Shown: positions 7,909 through 16,594 of the stretch, one piece after another
How positions within the stretch are numbered: the stretch's first letter is position 1
Layout: the number at the start of each line of letters is the position of its first letter
Source: Halieaceae bacterium
Lineage (GTDB): Bacteria; Pseudomonadota; Gammaproteobacteria; Pseudomonadales; Halieaceae
Direction of reading: 5' to 3'
Length of the DNA stretch: 20,964 bases
NCBI GenBank assembly: GCA_902518075.1
Contig: CABYEX010000022.1
Span: forward strand, 1-20,964
The notes under the pieces: generated by a model
The model's input: the letters and a program-made list of their open reading frames with translations, nothing else
Told to the model about the DNA's origin: nothing
The model's database searches: none
Translations under genes and position numbers: made by a program

Positions 7909-9423
7909 ATGTCGCTCTGGCTCTGTCTTCGTTTTGATTTATTGCCGCTGGAAGCCCTGCTGAAACAGCATGGCTATGCGAGCGATACTGCAACGATTGT
8001 TGTCGCCCAGCGACGCGTACTGGTCTGTGACGAATCGGCCAGCCTCGCCGGCGTGATCCCGACACAGACAGTCAGTACGGCACAGGCACTACTTGCTCAC
8101 AACAAGCACCGCTCACTGGAACGCGACCCGGAATCAGAAGATGCCCTGCTCGAGCAGCTCACCATCTGGGCCTATGGTTTATCACCGCATCTGGAGCGCT
8201 GGCGCGGCAATGCCCTGACCATCGAAATCGGCAGCTGTCTGCGCCTGCATCAGGGACTTGGGCCGCTTCTGGAACGGGTCGATACGGAAATGAGCCTGCG
8301 TGGGCTGACTGTGAGCGTAGGCGTCGCCGAAACCCGTGATGCCGCCTGGCTACTGAGCCATGCCGAGGGCGATAGCGCCCGTCATCCCGAACGACCCCTC
8401 ACAGAACGCTTGGCACCCCTACCGCTACAGCTCATTCAGGCTGACTTCTCCAACATCATCAAACGGCTTGAGCGCTCCGGCATACAGCGATTCGGACAGT
8501 TACTCGACATCCCGCTCCCCGCGCTCGGCAAACGGTGCGGTGAACCCTTTGTGAACTGGCTCAATCAGCTGCAAGGCCGGCAACAGGAACCGGCTGTGAC
8601 TTATCAGCCACCCGAGCGCTTTGAGGACACGTTGTGGTTCGGCTTTGACATCCAGAACCGGCAGGAACTGCACCCCGCCATGCAGCGCTTGCTGGCCCAC
8701 TTCTGTCAATTTTTGCGGAACACACAACTCGGCACTGCCGCCATTGAGTGGCGCTATTTACGACCACAACACCTAATACAGACACCGCCTCCAGCACACC
8801 AAACGCAAGCTGGCCGGTCCGCGTCACCGCAAGATTCACAGCCAGAGGCCACTGCGTTCAAAGTATTTTCCGACGTCGCTCAAAACAATGCGAAGCTCTG
8901 GTTCGAGCTGTCTTGTTTACAACTGGACACGTGGTCACTGCCCGAGAATATCGAAGGGATCTCGCTGGTCGTCGATCAACTTCAGGAGGCGGCTGTCGCG
9001 CCGCAGGATTTATTTCATACCGGGGTCACGACCGCATCGCGACATGAACTGGTGGACCGCCTGCGCAGCAGACTGGGATTGCAGGCTGTCGGCTATCTGG
9101 ATTGCCGGTATGAGCACCTTCCGGAAAATGCCGTCTTCGAGACGCATACGCTGAGCACCCGGGAAGACCGCGACAGCGATGCTTTGGGGCAGCGCCCATT
9201 CTGGTTGTTACCGACGCCACAGCCGATTCATCAGGATACCGAGCGGCTGTACTGGAATGGACCGCTCGATGTCCTCCATGGCCCGGAGCGGATTGAGGAC
9301 CAGTGGTGGACCACCCCTGTCAGCCGGGATTACTACATCGCCCAGACACCCCAGAAACAACCCGTCTGGATCTATCAGGACCGGCACAATCGCCGCTGGT
9401 ATCTACATGGGCTTTTTGCCTGA
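7909..9423 (+). CDS. imuB: ImuB, catalytically inactive Y-family polymerase homologue (mutasome hub)
   Basis: ImuB links ImuA, DnaE2 and the sliding clamp during damage-induced mutagenesis. The 504-residue protein starts MSLWLCLRFDLLPLEAL, where the Y-family motif DxD has become R8-F-D10. The second active-site motif (S-x-D-E in DinB) is replaced by IEIGSCLRLHQG (about residues 101-112), so no polymerase activity is expected. An HhH-like region (RSGIQRFGQLLDIPLPALGKRCG) and little-finger region follow, with a low-complexity linker near 284-310. The C-terminal ImuB block is clear: RPFWLLPTPQPI, GPERIEDQWW, SRDYYIAQ and a terminal RRWYLHGLFA. I could not confidently assign a clamp-binding motif. 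GTG at 7906 is an alternative start. There is no Shine-Dalgarno. It stands alone, without imuA before it or dnaE2 directly after it. Confidence 0.95.
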   Translation: MSLWLCLRFDLLPLEALLKQHGYASDTATIVVAQRRVLVCDESASLAGVIPTQTVSTAQALLAHNKHRSLERDPESEDALLEQLTIWAYGLSPHLERWRGNALTIEIGSCLRLHQGLGPLLERVDTEMSLRGLTVSVGVAETRDAAWLLSHAEGDSARHPERPLTERLAPLPLQLIQADFSNIIKRLERSGIQRFGQLLDIPLPALGKRCGEPFVNWLNQLQGRQQEPAVTYQPPERFEDTLWFGFDIQNRQELHPAMQRLLAHFCQFLRNTQLGTAAIEWRYLRPQHLIQTPPPAHQTQAGRSASPQDSQPEATAFKVFSDVAQNNAKLWFELSCLQLDTWSLPENIEGISLVVDQLQEAAVAPQDLFHTGVTTASRHELVDRLRSRLGLQAVGYLDCRYEHLPENAVFETHTLSTREDRDSDALGQRPFWLLPTPQPIHQDTERLYWNGPLDVLHGPERIEDQWWTTPVSRDYYIAQTPQKQPVWIYQDRHNRRWYLHGLFA

Positions 9424-9495
9424 CGCCGGCGCACCTTACTGTCACATGCTGCCGACGGTGCTGGCTTCAGAGACTTCCGTGACGACCTTCTGTTA

Positions 9496-9514
9496 CGGGC
9501 TGGCGATCAGCCCG
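9496..9514. terminator. GC-rich hairpin between convergent imuB and lipocalin gene
   Basis: CGGGCTG (9496-9502), loop GCGAT, CAGCCCG (9508-9514): a perfect 7-bp stem that abuts the lipocalin stop codon (9515-9517). It sits in the 91-base gap where two transcripts meet. Neither strand shows a following T tract, so termination activity is an inference from position. Confidence 0.5.
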
Positions 9515-10072
9515 CTATCGGTTCGCTACCGCCGCAGAGGCAGTATCCAGCCAGATGAGTTCAGCCGGGTCGAACCCCAGCTCGGTGATGCGCTGCAAAA
9601 ATTGCGCTCGCAACGCTTCGCTGACCCGGGGCGTTCGCGCGAGAAACCATAAATAACTGCGGTTGAAACCTGAGACAAAGGCGTAGTCGTAGTCCTCCCC
9701 CAGCTCAAAGACCACGTAGCTGCCATAGAAGGGGCCAAAGAACGACACTTTCAGGTGCGCGATGTCGGGAGATTGCACAAAGCGCGCGACGCCTTCCGCC
9801 TCGCGCCACTCGCCTTCCTCCTGATCAAATCCGCGATTCAGCACCGAAATGCTGCCGTCAGGGTTCACGTCATAGGTTGCGCTGACTTCGCTCAGACCAT
9901 GCTCAAAACTGTGGTCCAGCCGGGCAATTTCGTGCCAGGTACCGAGATACCGGTTTTGATCAAACCCGGTAACAGGATCAACCCCTTCGGGCACCCCGGT
10001 ACACGCCAGCAACCATAAAGAGAGCATGCCAATTAGGGCATATTGGCCACGGCGTCGGTCAATCACTTTCAT
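9515..10072 (-). CDS. blc: Outer-membrane lipocalin (Blc-like lipoprotein)
   Basis: The 185-residue protein matches the bacterial lipocalin Blc, a lipid-binding beta-barrel lipoprotein of the outer membrane used under envelope stress. A short signal peptide ends in WLLACTG, giving lipobox Cys24. The lipocalin signature GTWHEIARLDHSFEHGL (from residue 44) contains the invariant G-x-W. LKVSFFGPFYGSYVVF and RSYLWFLARTPRVS match Blc closely (E. coli has LKVSFFGPFYGGYNVI and RDYLWILSRTPTIS). Residue 25 after the lipid-bearing cysteine is Thr, with no Asp at +2, consistent with outer-membrane sorting. AGGAG precedes the ATG by 6 nt. It converges with imuB and is divergent from dnaE2. A palindromic site at 10159-10182 lies in its upstream region. 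Confidence 0.93.
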   Translation of the reverse strand: MKVIDRRRGQYALIGMLSLWLLACTGVPEGVDPVTGFDQNRYLGTWHEIARLDHSFEHGLSEVSATYDVNPDGSISVLNRGFDQEEGEWREAEGVARFVQSPDIAHLKVSFFGPFYGSYVVFELGEDYDYAFVSGFNRSYLWFLARTPRVSEALRAQFLQRITELGFDPAELIWLDTASAAVANR

Positions 10073-10158
10073 GCTGCACTCCTGTGTTTGCTCACCCTTT
10101 GCTGGCTACTCCGGAGCTTGAGACCGAAAAATGAGACGGCCTTCGCCCCGTCAGCAGC

Positions 10159-10182
10159 TAGCGTAAAAAACAGTCTACGCTA
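10159..10182. promoter_or_regulatory. Palindromic operator-like site between blc and dnaE2
   Basis: TAGCGTA (10159-10165) and TACGCTA (10176-10182) are a perfect 7-base inverted repeat separated by 10 nt (AAAAACAGTC), so the centres of the arms are 17 nt apart, fitting a dimeric regulator. It lies 87 bases upstream of the lipocalin ATG and 44 bases before the dnaE2 LexA box. I do not recognise the regulator. It could also be a chance hairpin. Confidence 0.4.
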
Positions 10183-10225
10183 TTTCACCACGACGCTTTT
10201 CAGGGCAGCCCGCACACCGCTAGAA

Positions 10226-10245
10226 TACTGTTTATTTATACAGTA
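10226..10245. promoter_or_regulatory. LexA box upstream of dnaE2
   Basis: The site reads TACTGT-TTATTTAT-ACAGTA, again a perfect CTGT-N8-ACAG core, and differs from the imuA box at one base of the spacer. TAGAAT (10221-10226) overlaps its first base and is a good -10 candidate, with a weak TTTTCA 18 bases upstream as -35. That would start the RNA inside the box. The dnaE2 GTG is only 6 nt past the box. Confidence 0.95.
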
Positions 10246-10251
10246 TTTATC

Positions 10252-13200
10252 GTGTACGTCGAACTCCACTGCCTGACCCACTACAGTTTTTTGCGCGGCG
10301 CCTCGGCACCTGAGGAACTCGTCGACCGCGCAGCCAAATCTGGCTATCACGCTCTGGCCATTACCGATGAGTGCTCGCTGGCAGGGGTTGTTAAAGCACA
10401 CGTCGCCGCCAAAGAGCGGGGGCTTAAGCTAATTGTGGGTAGCGAATTCACCCTGACAGAAGGTATTCGTCTGGTCGCACTGGTCCCCAGCCGCGAGGCG
10501 TATGGGGAACTCTCGGGGCTCATCAGTCGCGCGCGCCGCCGCAGCGGCAAAGGTGAATACCGTGTGCATCTGCGCGACGTGATCTTTCACCTCAAACGTT
10601 GCCTGCTCATCCTGTTGCCAGATGACACCGACAACCAGGCCGTTCATCTCCAGCAGCTGGCAAGGCGGTGCAACGGGCGGGTCTGGATCGGCATCAGCAG
10701 GTTGTTGGGGAACGATGAATGGCGCCGTTTCAAACACCGCTATTACACGGCACAAAATCTTCAGGTGCCGATGGTGGCATGTGGCGAGGTGCAAATGCAC
10801 AGCGCCAAACGCAAGGCGCTACATGATGTGCTGACGGCGATCAGACTACAGACCCCGGTACAGCAACTGGGGCACCGCCGGCTAATCAATAGCCAGCAGC
10901 ACCTGCGCACACTGGATACCTTGCACTCGCTCTACCCCGAAACCCTCATCGGCGAGACACGTCATATCGCTGACCGCTGCCAGTTCAGCCTTGATGAGCT
11001 GCGCTATGAATATCCGGAAGAGGTCGTACCGTCACATCACACTGCCAACAGTTATCTGCGACAGGAAGTCGCGGCCGGGGCCAGATTGCGCTGGCCAGAC
11101 GGCGTGCCGGAGGCCATCCAGACGCGCATCCATCAGGAGCTCGATCTGATTACCGAGCTGTCTTACGAGTACTACTTTTTGACCGTCTACGACATTGTCC
11201 AGTTTGCCAAGTCACGCCATATCCTCTGTCAGGGCAGAGGCTCTGCTGCCAACTCTGTCGTGTGCTACTGCCTGCACATCACCGAGGTCTCCCCGGAGCA
11301 GGTGTCGCTGTTGTTCGAGCGATTCATCTCGCGGGAGCGGGATGAGCCACCTGATATTGATGTGGACTTCGAGCATGAGCGGCGCGAGGAAGTGATTCAG
11401 TACATCTATGAGAAGTACAGCCGCCGCCGTGCGGCGCTGGCCGCAACGGTCATCACCTACCGGTCGCGCAGTGCGGTGCGCGATGTCGGCAAAGCGATGG
11501 GATTTGATACCAGCTTTATCGATGAACTGGCGAGCTCTCTGGCCTGGTGGAATCGGGAGCGAGAACTGACCGATCGTTTTCAGCAACAGGGCCTGGCACG
11601 CTCCGGGCAACTGGCAGAACACTTTATGGCGAGGGTGCAGGAAATTTTGGGCTTCCCGCGCCATCTCTCCCAGCATGTGGGGGGATTTGTCATTAGCCGT
11701 GGGCCGATTTCGAATCTGGTACCCGTGGAAAATGCCAGCATGCCAGACCGCACGGTTATCCAATGGGACAAGGAAGATATCGAGGCGTTGGGGCTACTGA
11801 AGGTCGATATTCTCGCCCTCGGGATGCTGTCAGCCATCCGCAAAAGCCTCGACATGATCAGCCGGGATCGCCCTGATATCCGCCGTATACAGGATATCCC
11901 CAAAGAAGATGCCGCCACCTACAGAATGTTGCAAAAGGCCGACTCTCTGGGTGTCTTCCAGATCGAGTCGCGCGCGCAAATGTCGATGCTGCCGCGACTG
12001 AAACCCGCCTGTTTTTACGACCTGGTGATCGAAATCGCCATCGTTCGGCCCGGCCCGATTCAGGGCGATATGGTGCATCCCTACCTGCGCCGCAAAGCCG
12101 GACTGGAGTCCATCAGCTACCCCAACAAGGACATTGAATCGGTCCTGTCGCGCACACTGGGTGTGCCGATATTCCAGGAACAGGTGATTCGCCTGGCCAT
12201 GGTAGCTGCAGGGTTCACGGGAGGAGAAGCCGACGCCCTGCGGCGCGCTATCAGTAACTGGGGCAAGAACAGCAAGCTCCTTACCTTCGAGCACAAGCTC
12301 AAGCAAGGCATGCTCAAAAAGGGCTACACCGCGGACTTTGCAGACCGGTTGTTCGATCAGATCAAAGGATTTGGCGGTTATGGCTTTCCGGAGTCACACT
12401 CGGCAAGCTTTGCCCTGCTCGCCTATGTCTCTGCCTGGCTCAAGTGCCACCACCCTGCGGCCTTCTATGTCGGGCTGCTCAACAGTCAACCCATGGGCTT
12501 TTATTCGCCATCACAACTGATACAGGATGCGCGGCGGCATCGCATCATGGTTTTGCCCGTCGATGTGAATCACAGCATTTGGGAGCACCAAATTCTGTCC
12601 TCAACGGACCAACAGCAGCCACCCATCAGGCTGGGATTGAGGCTAATCAAGGGACTCAGTGAGGCGGCAGGTCAACGCATTCACACCGCACAGCGTCAGC
12701 GCGCCTTTATCAACGTTGCTGACTTGCGCCAACGCGCCTGCCTCGATCGCGGCGATATGGAAGCGCTCGCCGCCGCTGATGCCCTCTCGGGTATCAGTGG
12801 CAATCGCTATCAATCCCACTGGCAAACCATGGCACTGGAAGCGCACCGCCCGTTACTGTCTTATGACAGTGCAGCACAGCGTTCTCAGGATGATGCGGCC
12901 GTCACGGCAGCGCCTACACTTCCCGAGGACGTCATCGCCGATTATCAAAGTACCGGGATGACTCTCAGGTCACATCCCCTGTCCTTGCTGCGCCACCAGC
13001 GTCCCTTTGATCGCTGTCGGCGGCAAACGGAGCTTGAAACACTGGGTAATCACCGCTTTGTGCGGGTAGCTGGATTGGTTACCTGTCGGCAACGCCCGGG
13101 CACCGCTTCAGGCGTGGTGTTTCTGACCCTGGAGGATGAAACGGGCAATATCAACGTGATTGTCTGGCCAGCGATTCAGGAGCGCTACCGACAAAGCCTG

Positions 13201-13335
13201 ATGACCGCGCAGTTACTGTTAGTCAAAGGGACGGTAGAATCTCGCGACGGCGTGACGCATGTGATTGCCGGCACGCTGGAGGACTGCAGCGACCACTTGA
13301 GCGCCTTGGCGGTGCAATCCCGGGACTTTCATTGA
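10252..13335 (+). CDS. dnaE2: Error-prone DNA polymerase III alpha subunit DnaE2 (ImuC)
   Basis: DnaE2 is the C-family polymerase that performs the mutagenic synthesis step with ImuA and ImuB. The 1027-residue length suits DnaE2, which lacks the longer tau-binding tail of replicative DnaE. It opens with the PHP domain (YVELHCLTHYSFLRGAS, then YHALAITDECSLAGVVKAH). The palm carries GRGSAANSVV, the catalytic pair Asp368 and Asp370 in PPDIDVDFEHERREE, and the third acidic residue Asp519 in LLKVDILALGML. GYGFPESHSASFALLAY is the conserved DnaE helix region. The C-terminal OB domain is RVAGLVTCRQRPG with VFLTLEDETGNINVIVW. The GTG start at 10252 is fixed by the conserved N-terminus; no Shine-Dalgarno is present in the 6 nt after the LexA box. 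No imuB lies directly upstream; a lipocalin on the other strand separates them. Confidence 0.97.
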   Translation: MYVELHCLTHYSFLRGASAPEELVDRAAKSGYHALAITDECSLAGVVKAHVAAKERGLKLIVGSEFTLTEGIRLVALVPSREAYGELSGLISRARRRSGKGEYRVHLRDVIFHLKRCLLILLPDDTDNQAVHLQQLARRCNGRVWIGISRLLGNDEWRRFKHRYYTAQNLQVPMVACGEVQMHSAKRKALHDVLTAIRLQTPVQQLGHRRLINSQQHLRTLDTLHSLYPETLIGETRHIADRCQFSLDELRYEYPEEVVPSHHTANSYLRQEVAAGARLRWPDGVPEAIQTRIHQELDLITELSYEYYFLTVYDIVQFAKSRHILCQGRGSAANSVVCYCLHITEVSPEQVSLLFERFISRERDEPPDIDVDFEHERREEVIQYIYEKYSRRRAALAATVITYRSRSAVRDVGKAMGFDTSFIDELASSLAWWNRERELTDRFQQQGLARSGQLAEHFMARVQEILGFPRHLSQHVGGFVISRGPISNLVPVENASMPDRTVIQWDKEDIEALGLLKVDILALGMLSAIRKSLDMISRDRPDIRRIQDIPKEDAATYRMLQKADSLGVFQIESRAQMSMLPRLKPACFYDLVIEIAIVRPGPIQGDMVHPYLRRKAGLESISYPNKDIESVLSRTLGVPIFQEQVIRLAMVAAGFTGGEADALRRAISNWGKNSKLLTFEHKLKQGMLKKGYTADFADRLFDQIKGFGGYGFPESHSASFALLAYVSAWLKCHHPAAFYVGLLNSQPMGFYSPSQLIQDARRHRIMVLPVDVNHSIWEHQILSSTDQQQPPIRLGLRLIKGLSEAAGQRIHTAQRQRAFINVADLRQRACLDRGDMEALAAADALSGISGNRYQSHWQTMALEAHRPLLSYDSAAQRSQDDAAVTAAPTLPEDVIADYQSTGMTLRSHPLSLLRHQRPFDRCRRQTELETLGNHRFVRVAGLVTCRQRPGTASGVVFLTLEDETGNINVIVWPAIQERYRQSLMTAQLLLVKGTVESRDGVTHVIAGTLEDCSDHLSALAVQSRDFH

Positions 13336-13409
13336 CAGCAGTCCAGCGCCCGCGTGCTGAACGCGACGCTGACACATCACATGAGACGTTTAAAACATTG
13401 CGGGACACG

Positions 13410-13607
13410 CTACTCGACGTCGGATCGGACCTCGGCTTTCAGCCATCCCCCCACATCCTCACGCAGAAAAAACTCAATCGGCCGGCAGCACACCTGGCAA
13501 TCTTCAATGTACTCCGCGCCCACATCTTCAGGGTTCAAGAGCACCTCTATCGACTCGCCACAATAAGGACAATAAATTCTGCTCTCCTGCAGCGCGGGCG
13601 CGGTCAT
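13410..13607 (-). CDS. CPXCG-motif cysteine-rich small protein
   Basis: The 65-residue protein matches a widespread gammaproteobacterial family of unknown function named for its CPxCG motif. Cysteines fall in two pairs, C13-P-Y-C16-G and C37-Q-V-C40, with C41 next to the second pair; this is the arrangement of a small zinc ribbon, and YIEDCQVCCRPIEF is characteristic. It starts 6 bases after the stop of the monooxygenase gene on the same strand, so it is probably cotranscribed with it, though no Shine-Dalgarno is visible and translational coupling is possible. It converges with dnaE2 with 74 bases between. Metal binding is inferred from the cysteine pattern; no function is established. Confidence 0.87.
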   Translation of the reverse strand: MTAPALQESRIYCPYCGESIEVLLNPEDVGAEYIEDCQVCCRPIEFFLREDVGGWLKAEVRSDVE

Positions 13608-13613
13608 GGATGA

Positions 13614-15152
13614 CTAGCTGGCCTCCTGAAGCACCGCTGCCTCGGCCACCACACCCGCCCGTTCCAACACCAATTCATCGTCCTGAAGCAGGTCATCGCG
13701 GAACATTTTGCGATCCTTGCGGTAGTTCTGCGGGTTCATCCATGGCATCTGATCGCCCTGTTTGGGGAAGCAGTGCATCACCCGCTGCATGTAACCAGCA
13801 GAGAAATCATCAATCCAGAAACGTTGGCTCATGGAGTCGGCCAGCTCATCCGCAATGCGCGGCGTTGCCGTGGTCATACCTGTCGTGCGCATGTGGTTCA
13901 GCAAACGACAGACCCAGGTCGCAATCAAATCCGCGCGCAGCGTCCAGGACGCGTTGATATAACCGAAGGTGTGCACCATATTGGGAATGTTGGAACACAT
14001 CATGCCCTTGTAGGTCCACTCGTTGGCAAAGTCGATCGCTTCGCCGTCGAGGGTAAATTCAGCCCCGCCAAGCACGACCAATTCCAGCCCCGTGGCGCAG
14101 ACAATGATGTCGGCCTCCAGATGCGCACCGGAGACCAACTGCACACCGCTTTCCGTGATCTTCTCAATGTGATCGGTCACCACCGAGGCCTTGCCTGACT
14201 GAATCGCCCGGAACAGATCGTCATCCGGCACCAGACAGAGACGCTGATCCCAGGGGTTGTAGCGCGGGGTGAAATGCTTCTCCACATCAACCAACTCACC
14301 GATTTCTGCCCGCACTTTCTTTAGTAACGAACGCTTAACCGCCCCGGGAGCGACGCGAGTCAGCTTGTACATCCACTGTTGCCAGATCGTGTTGCGCCAT
14401 CGGACGAGGTCATAGGCCAACTTGGGAGGTAAAACGCGACGCAACCAATTGGCGAGGCCGTCGATAGAAGGCCTGGAAATCACATAAGTCGGGGACCGCT
14501 GCAACATCGTGACGTGCGTGGCCTGCCGCGACATATTGGGCACTAGCGTCATTGCCGTGGCGCCTGAACCGATCACCACGACTTTTTTATCCGTGTGATC
14601 AAGACTGTCCGGCCAAAACTGGGGATGGACCCACTCCCCTTTGAAGGCCGCCTTGCCATCAAACTCGGGCTCATAGCCCTGGTCATAACTGTAGTAACCC
14701 GCACACATCATCAGGAAACCGCAGCGGTAGCGCCGGACACCCTCTGGCGTGTCGACCGTTAATTGCCACTGACCGCGATCGCTACACCAGTCAGCGCCGA
14801 CGAGCTTCTGACCAAAACGGATTCGGTCGCGGATGCGGTGCTCATCCGCGGTCTCGTTGACGTAGCTCAGAATCGAGGGGCCGTCGGCGATGCTTTTTTC
14901 CGCTTCCCAGGGTTTGAAATCGTATCCCAGGGTATGCATGTCACTGTCGGAGCGAATACCCGGATAGCGAAACAGGTCCCAGGTCCCGCCAATCACGTCG
15001 CGTCTCTCCAACAGGATGAAGTCGCGATCGGGGCAATCGCGCTGGAGTCTCACCGCAGTGCCAATACCGGAAAGGCCCGCGCCGATGATGATGACGTCGA
15101 ACGCCTCTGCGTCCATTTCTTGCACTGGGGGGATATCAACCGTCGAATTCAT
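13614..15152 (-). CDS. Flavin-containing Baeyer-Villiger monooxygenase, EthA-like
   Basis: This is a 512-residue FAD/NADPH monooxygenase inserting oxygen into ketones or oxidising sulfur-containing compounds. The FAD-binding GAGLSG is at residues 24-29, the Baeyer-Villiger fingerprint FKGEWVHPQFWP at 170-181, and the NADPH-binding GSGATA at 195-200. Long matches to the EthA group are visible: GGTWDLFRYPGIRSDSDMHT, VTMLQRSPTYVISRP, YNPWDQRLCLVPDDDLFRAI and YINASWTLRADLI. The natural substrate is not known. I chose ATG 15152 because AAGGAG sits 6 nt before it; the frame runs open to 15239 but that extension lacks similarity. The CPXCG gene follows after 6 bases. The 194-base gap upstream, to argG, shows nothing I can name. 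Confidence 0.94.
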   Translation of the reverse strand: MNSTVDIPPVQEMDAEAFDVIIIGAGLSGIGTAVRLQRDCPDRDFILLERRDVIGGTWDLFRYPGIRSDSDMHTLGYDFKPWEAEKSIADGPSILSYVNETADEHRIRDRIRFGQKLVGADWCSDRGQWQLTVDTPEGVRRYRCGFLMMCAGYYSYDQGYEPEFDGKAAFKGEWVHPQFWPDSLDHTDKKVVVIGSGATAMTLVPNMSRQATHVTMLQRSPTYVISRPSIDGLANWLRRVLPPKLAYDLVRWRNTIWQQWMYKLTRVAPGAVKRSLLKKVRAEIGELVDVEKHFTPRYNPWDQRLCLVPDDDLFRAIQSGKASVVTDHIEKITESGVQLVSGAHLEADIIVCATGLELVVLGGAEFTLDGEAIDFANEWTYKGMMCSNIPNMVHTFGYINASWTLRADLIATWVCRLLNHMRTTGMTTATPRIADELADSMSQRFWIDDFSAGYMQRVMHCFPKQGDQMPWMNPQNYRKDRKMFRDDLLQDDELVLERAGVVAEAAVLQEAS

Positions 15153-15346
15153 AACCTTCTCCTTACCCGTCCCTGCCGGCGACTGTGCGGAGCAAAGCCA
15201 GGAACACAGCTTGCCCAGCCAACAGGACCACAGCGGCATAGGGCCCTGTGATGACGCCCCACTTTACACCCTTTTCAAACGACCAGCGTCTGGTGCGCGC
15301 AGGTTTGGTAGCGCACACACAGAACCAGTCGCCTGAGGCTCTTCTA

Positions 15347-16567
15347 CTACTGATTTCGGCGGCCTTTGGTGGCGGCTATCCGCAAACGCAACGCATTGAG
15401 TTTAATGAAACCCTCGGCATCGGCTTGGTCATAGGCGCCGCCATCTTCTTCAAACGTGGCAATGCTCTGGTCAAACAGCGAATCACTGGATCGCCGGCCG
15501 GTGACAATGATGTTGCCTTTGTATAGCGACACCCGCACATCACCGTTCACCACGGTCTGTGTCTGGTCGATGGCGGCCTGCAGTGCGTGGCGCTCGGGGG
15601 ACCACCAGTAGCCGTTGTAAATCAGCTTGGCATAGCGCGGCATGAGCTCGTCTTTCAAATGCGCCACTTCTCTATCCAGCGTAATGGATTCGATCGCGCG
15701 ATGCGCTCGCAACAGAATGCTGCCTCCTGGCGTCTCGTAGCAGCCGCGGGATTTCATCCCCACGTAGCGGTTCTCGACGATATCGGCGCGTCCAATGCCG
15801 TTAGCCCCGCCCCGCTCGTTCAACTTTGTCAGTATCTCCGCGGCGGTCAGCACCTCACCGTCGATAGCCACCACGTCGCCATGCTCAAAGGTCAGAATCA
15901 ACTCCTCCGCCTGATCGGGCGCGGCTTCAGGGCTCACCGTCCAGCGCCACATGTCTTCCTCGGGCGGGATCCAGGGATCCTCGAGCACATCGCCCTCGTA
16001 AGAGATATGCAGTAGGTTGGCGTCCATGGAGTAGGGGGATTTCTTTTGTGCCTTGGCAAAATCCACCGGGATATCGTGCTGCTCACAATAGGCCATGAGC
16101 GCCTCACGAGAGTTCAGGTCCCACTCACGCCACGGCGCAATTACCTGAATACCAGGGCTCAGAGCATAGGCGCCCAGCTCAAAGCGCACCTGATCGTTCC
16201 CTTTACCGGTTGCACCGTGGGCGATGGCGTCGGCACCCGTCTCGTTGGCAATCTCGACCAATCGCTGCGCGATTAGCGGCCGGGCAATGGAGGTGCCCAG
16301 CAGGTACTCACCCTCATACACGGTGTTGGCGCGAAACATGGGAAACACGAAGTCGCGCACAAAGGATTCCCGGAGATCTTCGATATAAATCTCCTCCACA
16401 CCCAGTGCCTGCGCCTTGGCGCGGGCGGGCTCAACTTCCTCGCCCTGGCCAATGTCCGCGGTGAACGTCACCACTTCGCACTGATAGGTTTCCTGCAACC
16501 AACGCACGATCACCGAGGTATCGAGACCCCCAGAGTACGCCAGAACAACCTTTTTCGCCGTTGCCAT
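15347..16567 (-). CDS. argG: Argininosuccinate synthase
   Basis: ArgG joins citrulline and aspartate at the cost of ATP, the penultimate step of arginine synthesis. The 406-residue cytosolic protein has the usual length and the N-type ATP pyrophosphatase loop AYSGGLDTS close to its start. Other family blocks include [42 protein letters not shown] and [18 protein letters not shown] chose ATG 16567 ([14 protein letters not shown]); ATG 16573 two codons earlier is equally possible, and the open frame to 16633 lacks support. A -10-like TACACT lies on the minus strand at 16595-16600, giving a short leader. It is divergent from pyrC, an order also known near argG in Pseudomonas. Confidence 0.97.
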   Translation of the reverse strand: MATAKKVVLAYSGGLDTSVIVRWLQETYQCEVVTFTADIGQGEEVEPARAKAQALGVEEIYIEDLRESFVRDFVFPMFRANTVYEGEYLLGTSIARPLIAQRLVEIANETGADAIAHGATGKGNDQVRFELGAYALSPGIQVIAPWREWDLNSREALMAYCEQHDIPVDFAKAQKKSPYSMDANLLHISYEGDVLEDPWIPPEEDMWRWTVSPEAAPDQAEELILTFEHGDVVAIDGEVLTAAEILTKLNERGGANGIGRADIVENRYVGMKSRGCYETPGGSILLRAHRAIESITLDREVAHLKDELMPRYAKLIYNGYWWSPERHALQAAIDQTQTVVNGDVRVSLYKGNIIVTGRRSSDSLFDQSIATFEEDGGAYDQADAEGFIKLNALRLRIAATKGRRNQ

Positions 16568-16594
16568 AACCATGCCTAAAAAAATCGGGTGCGT

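Noticed and set aside
1864..13335. Mobile element carrying the SOS genes
   Set aside because: No transposase, integrase, terminal inverted repeats or target duplications were seen, and base composition does not change noticeably.
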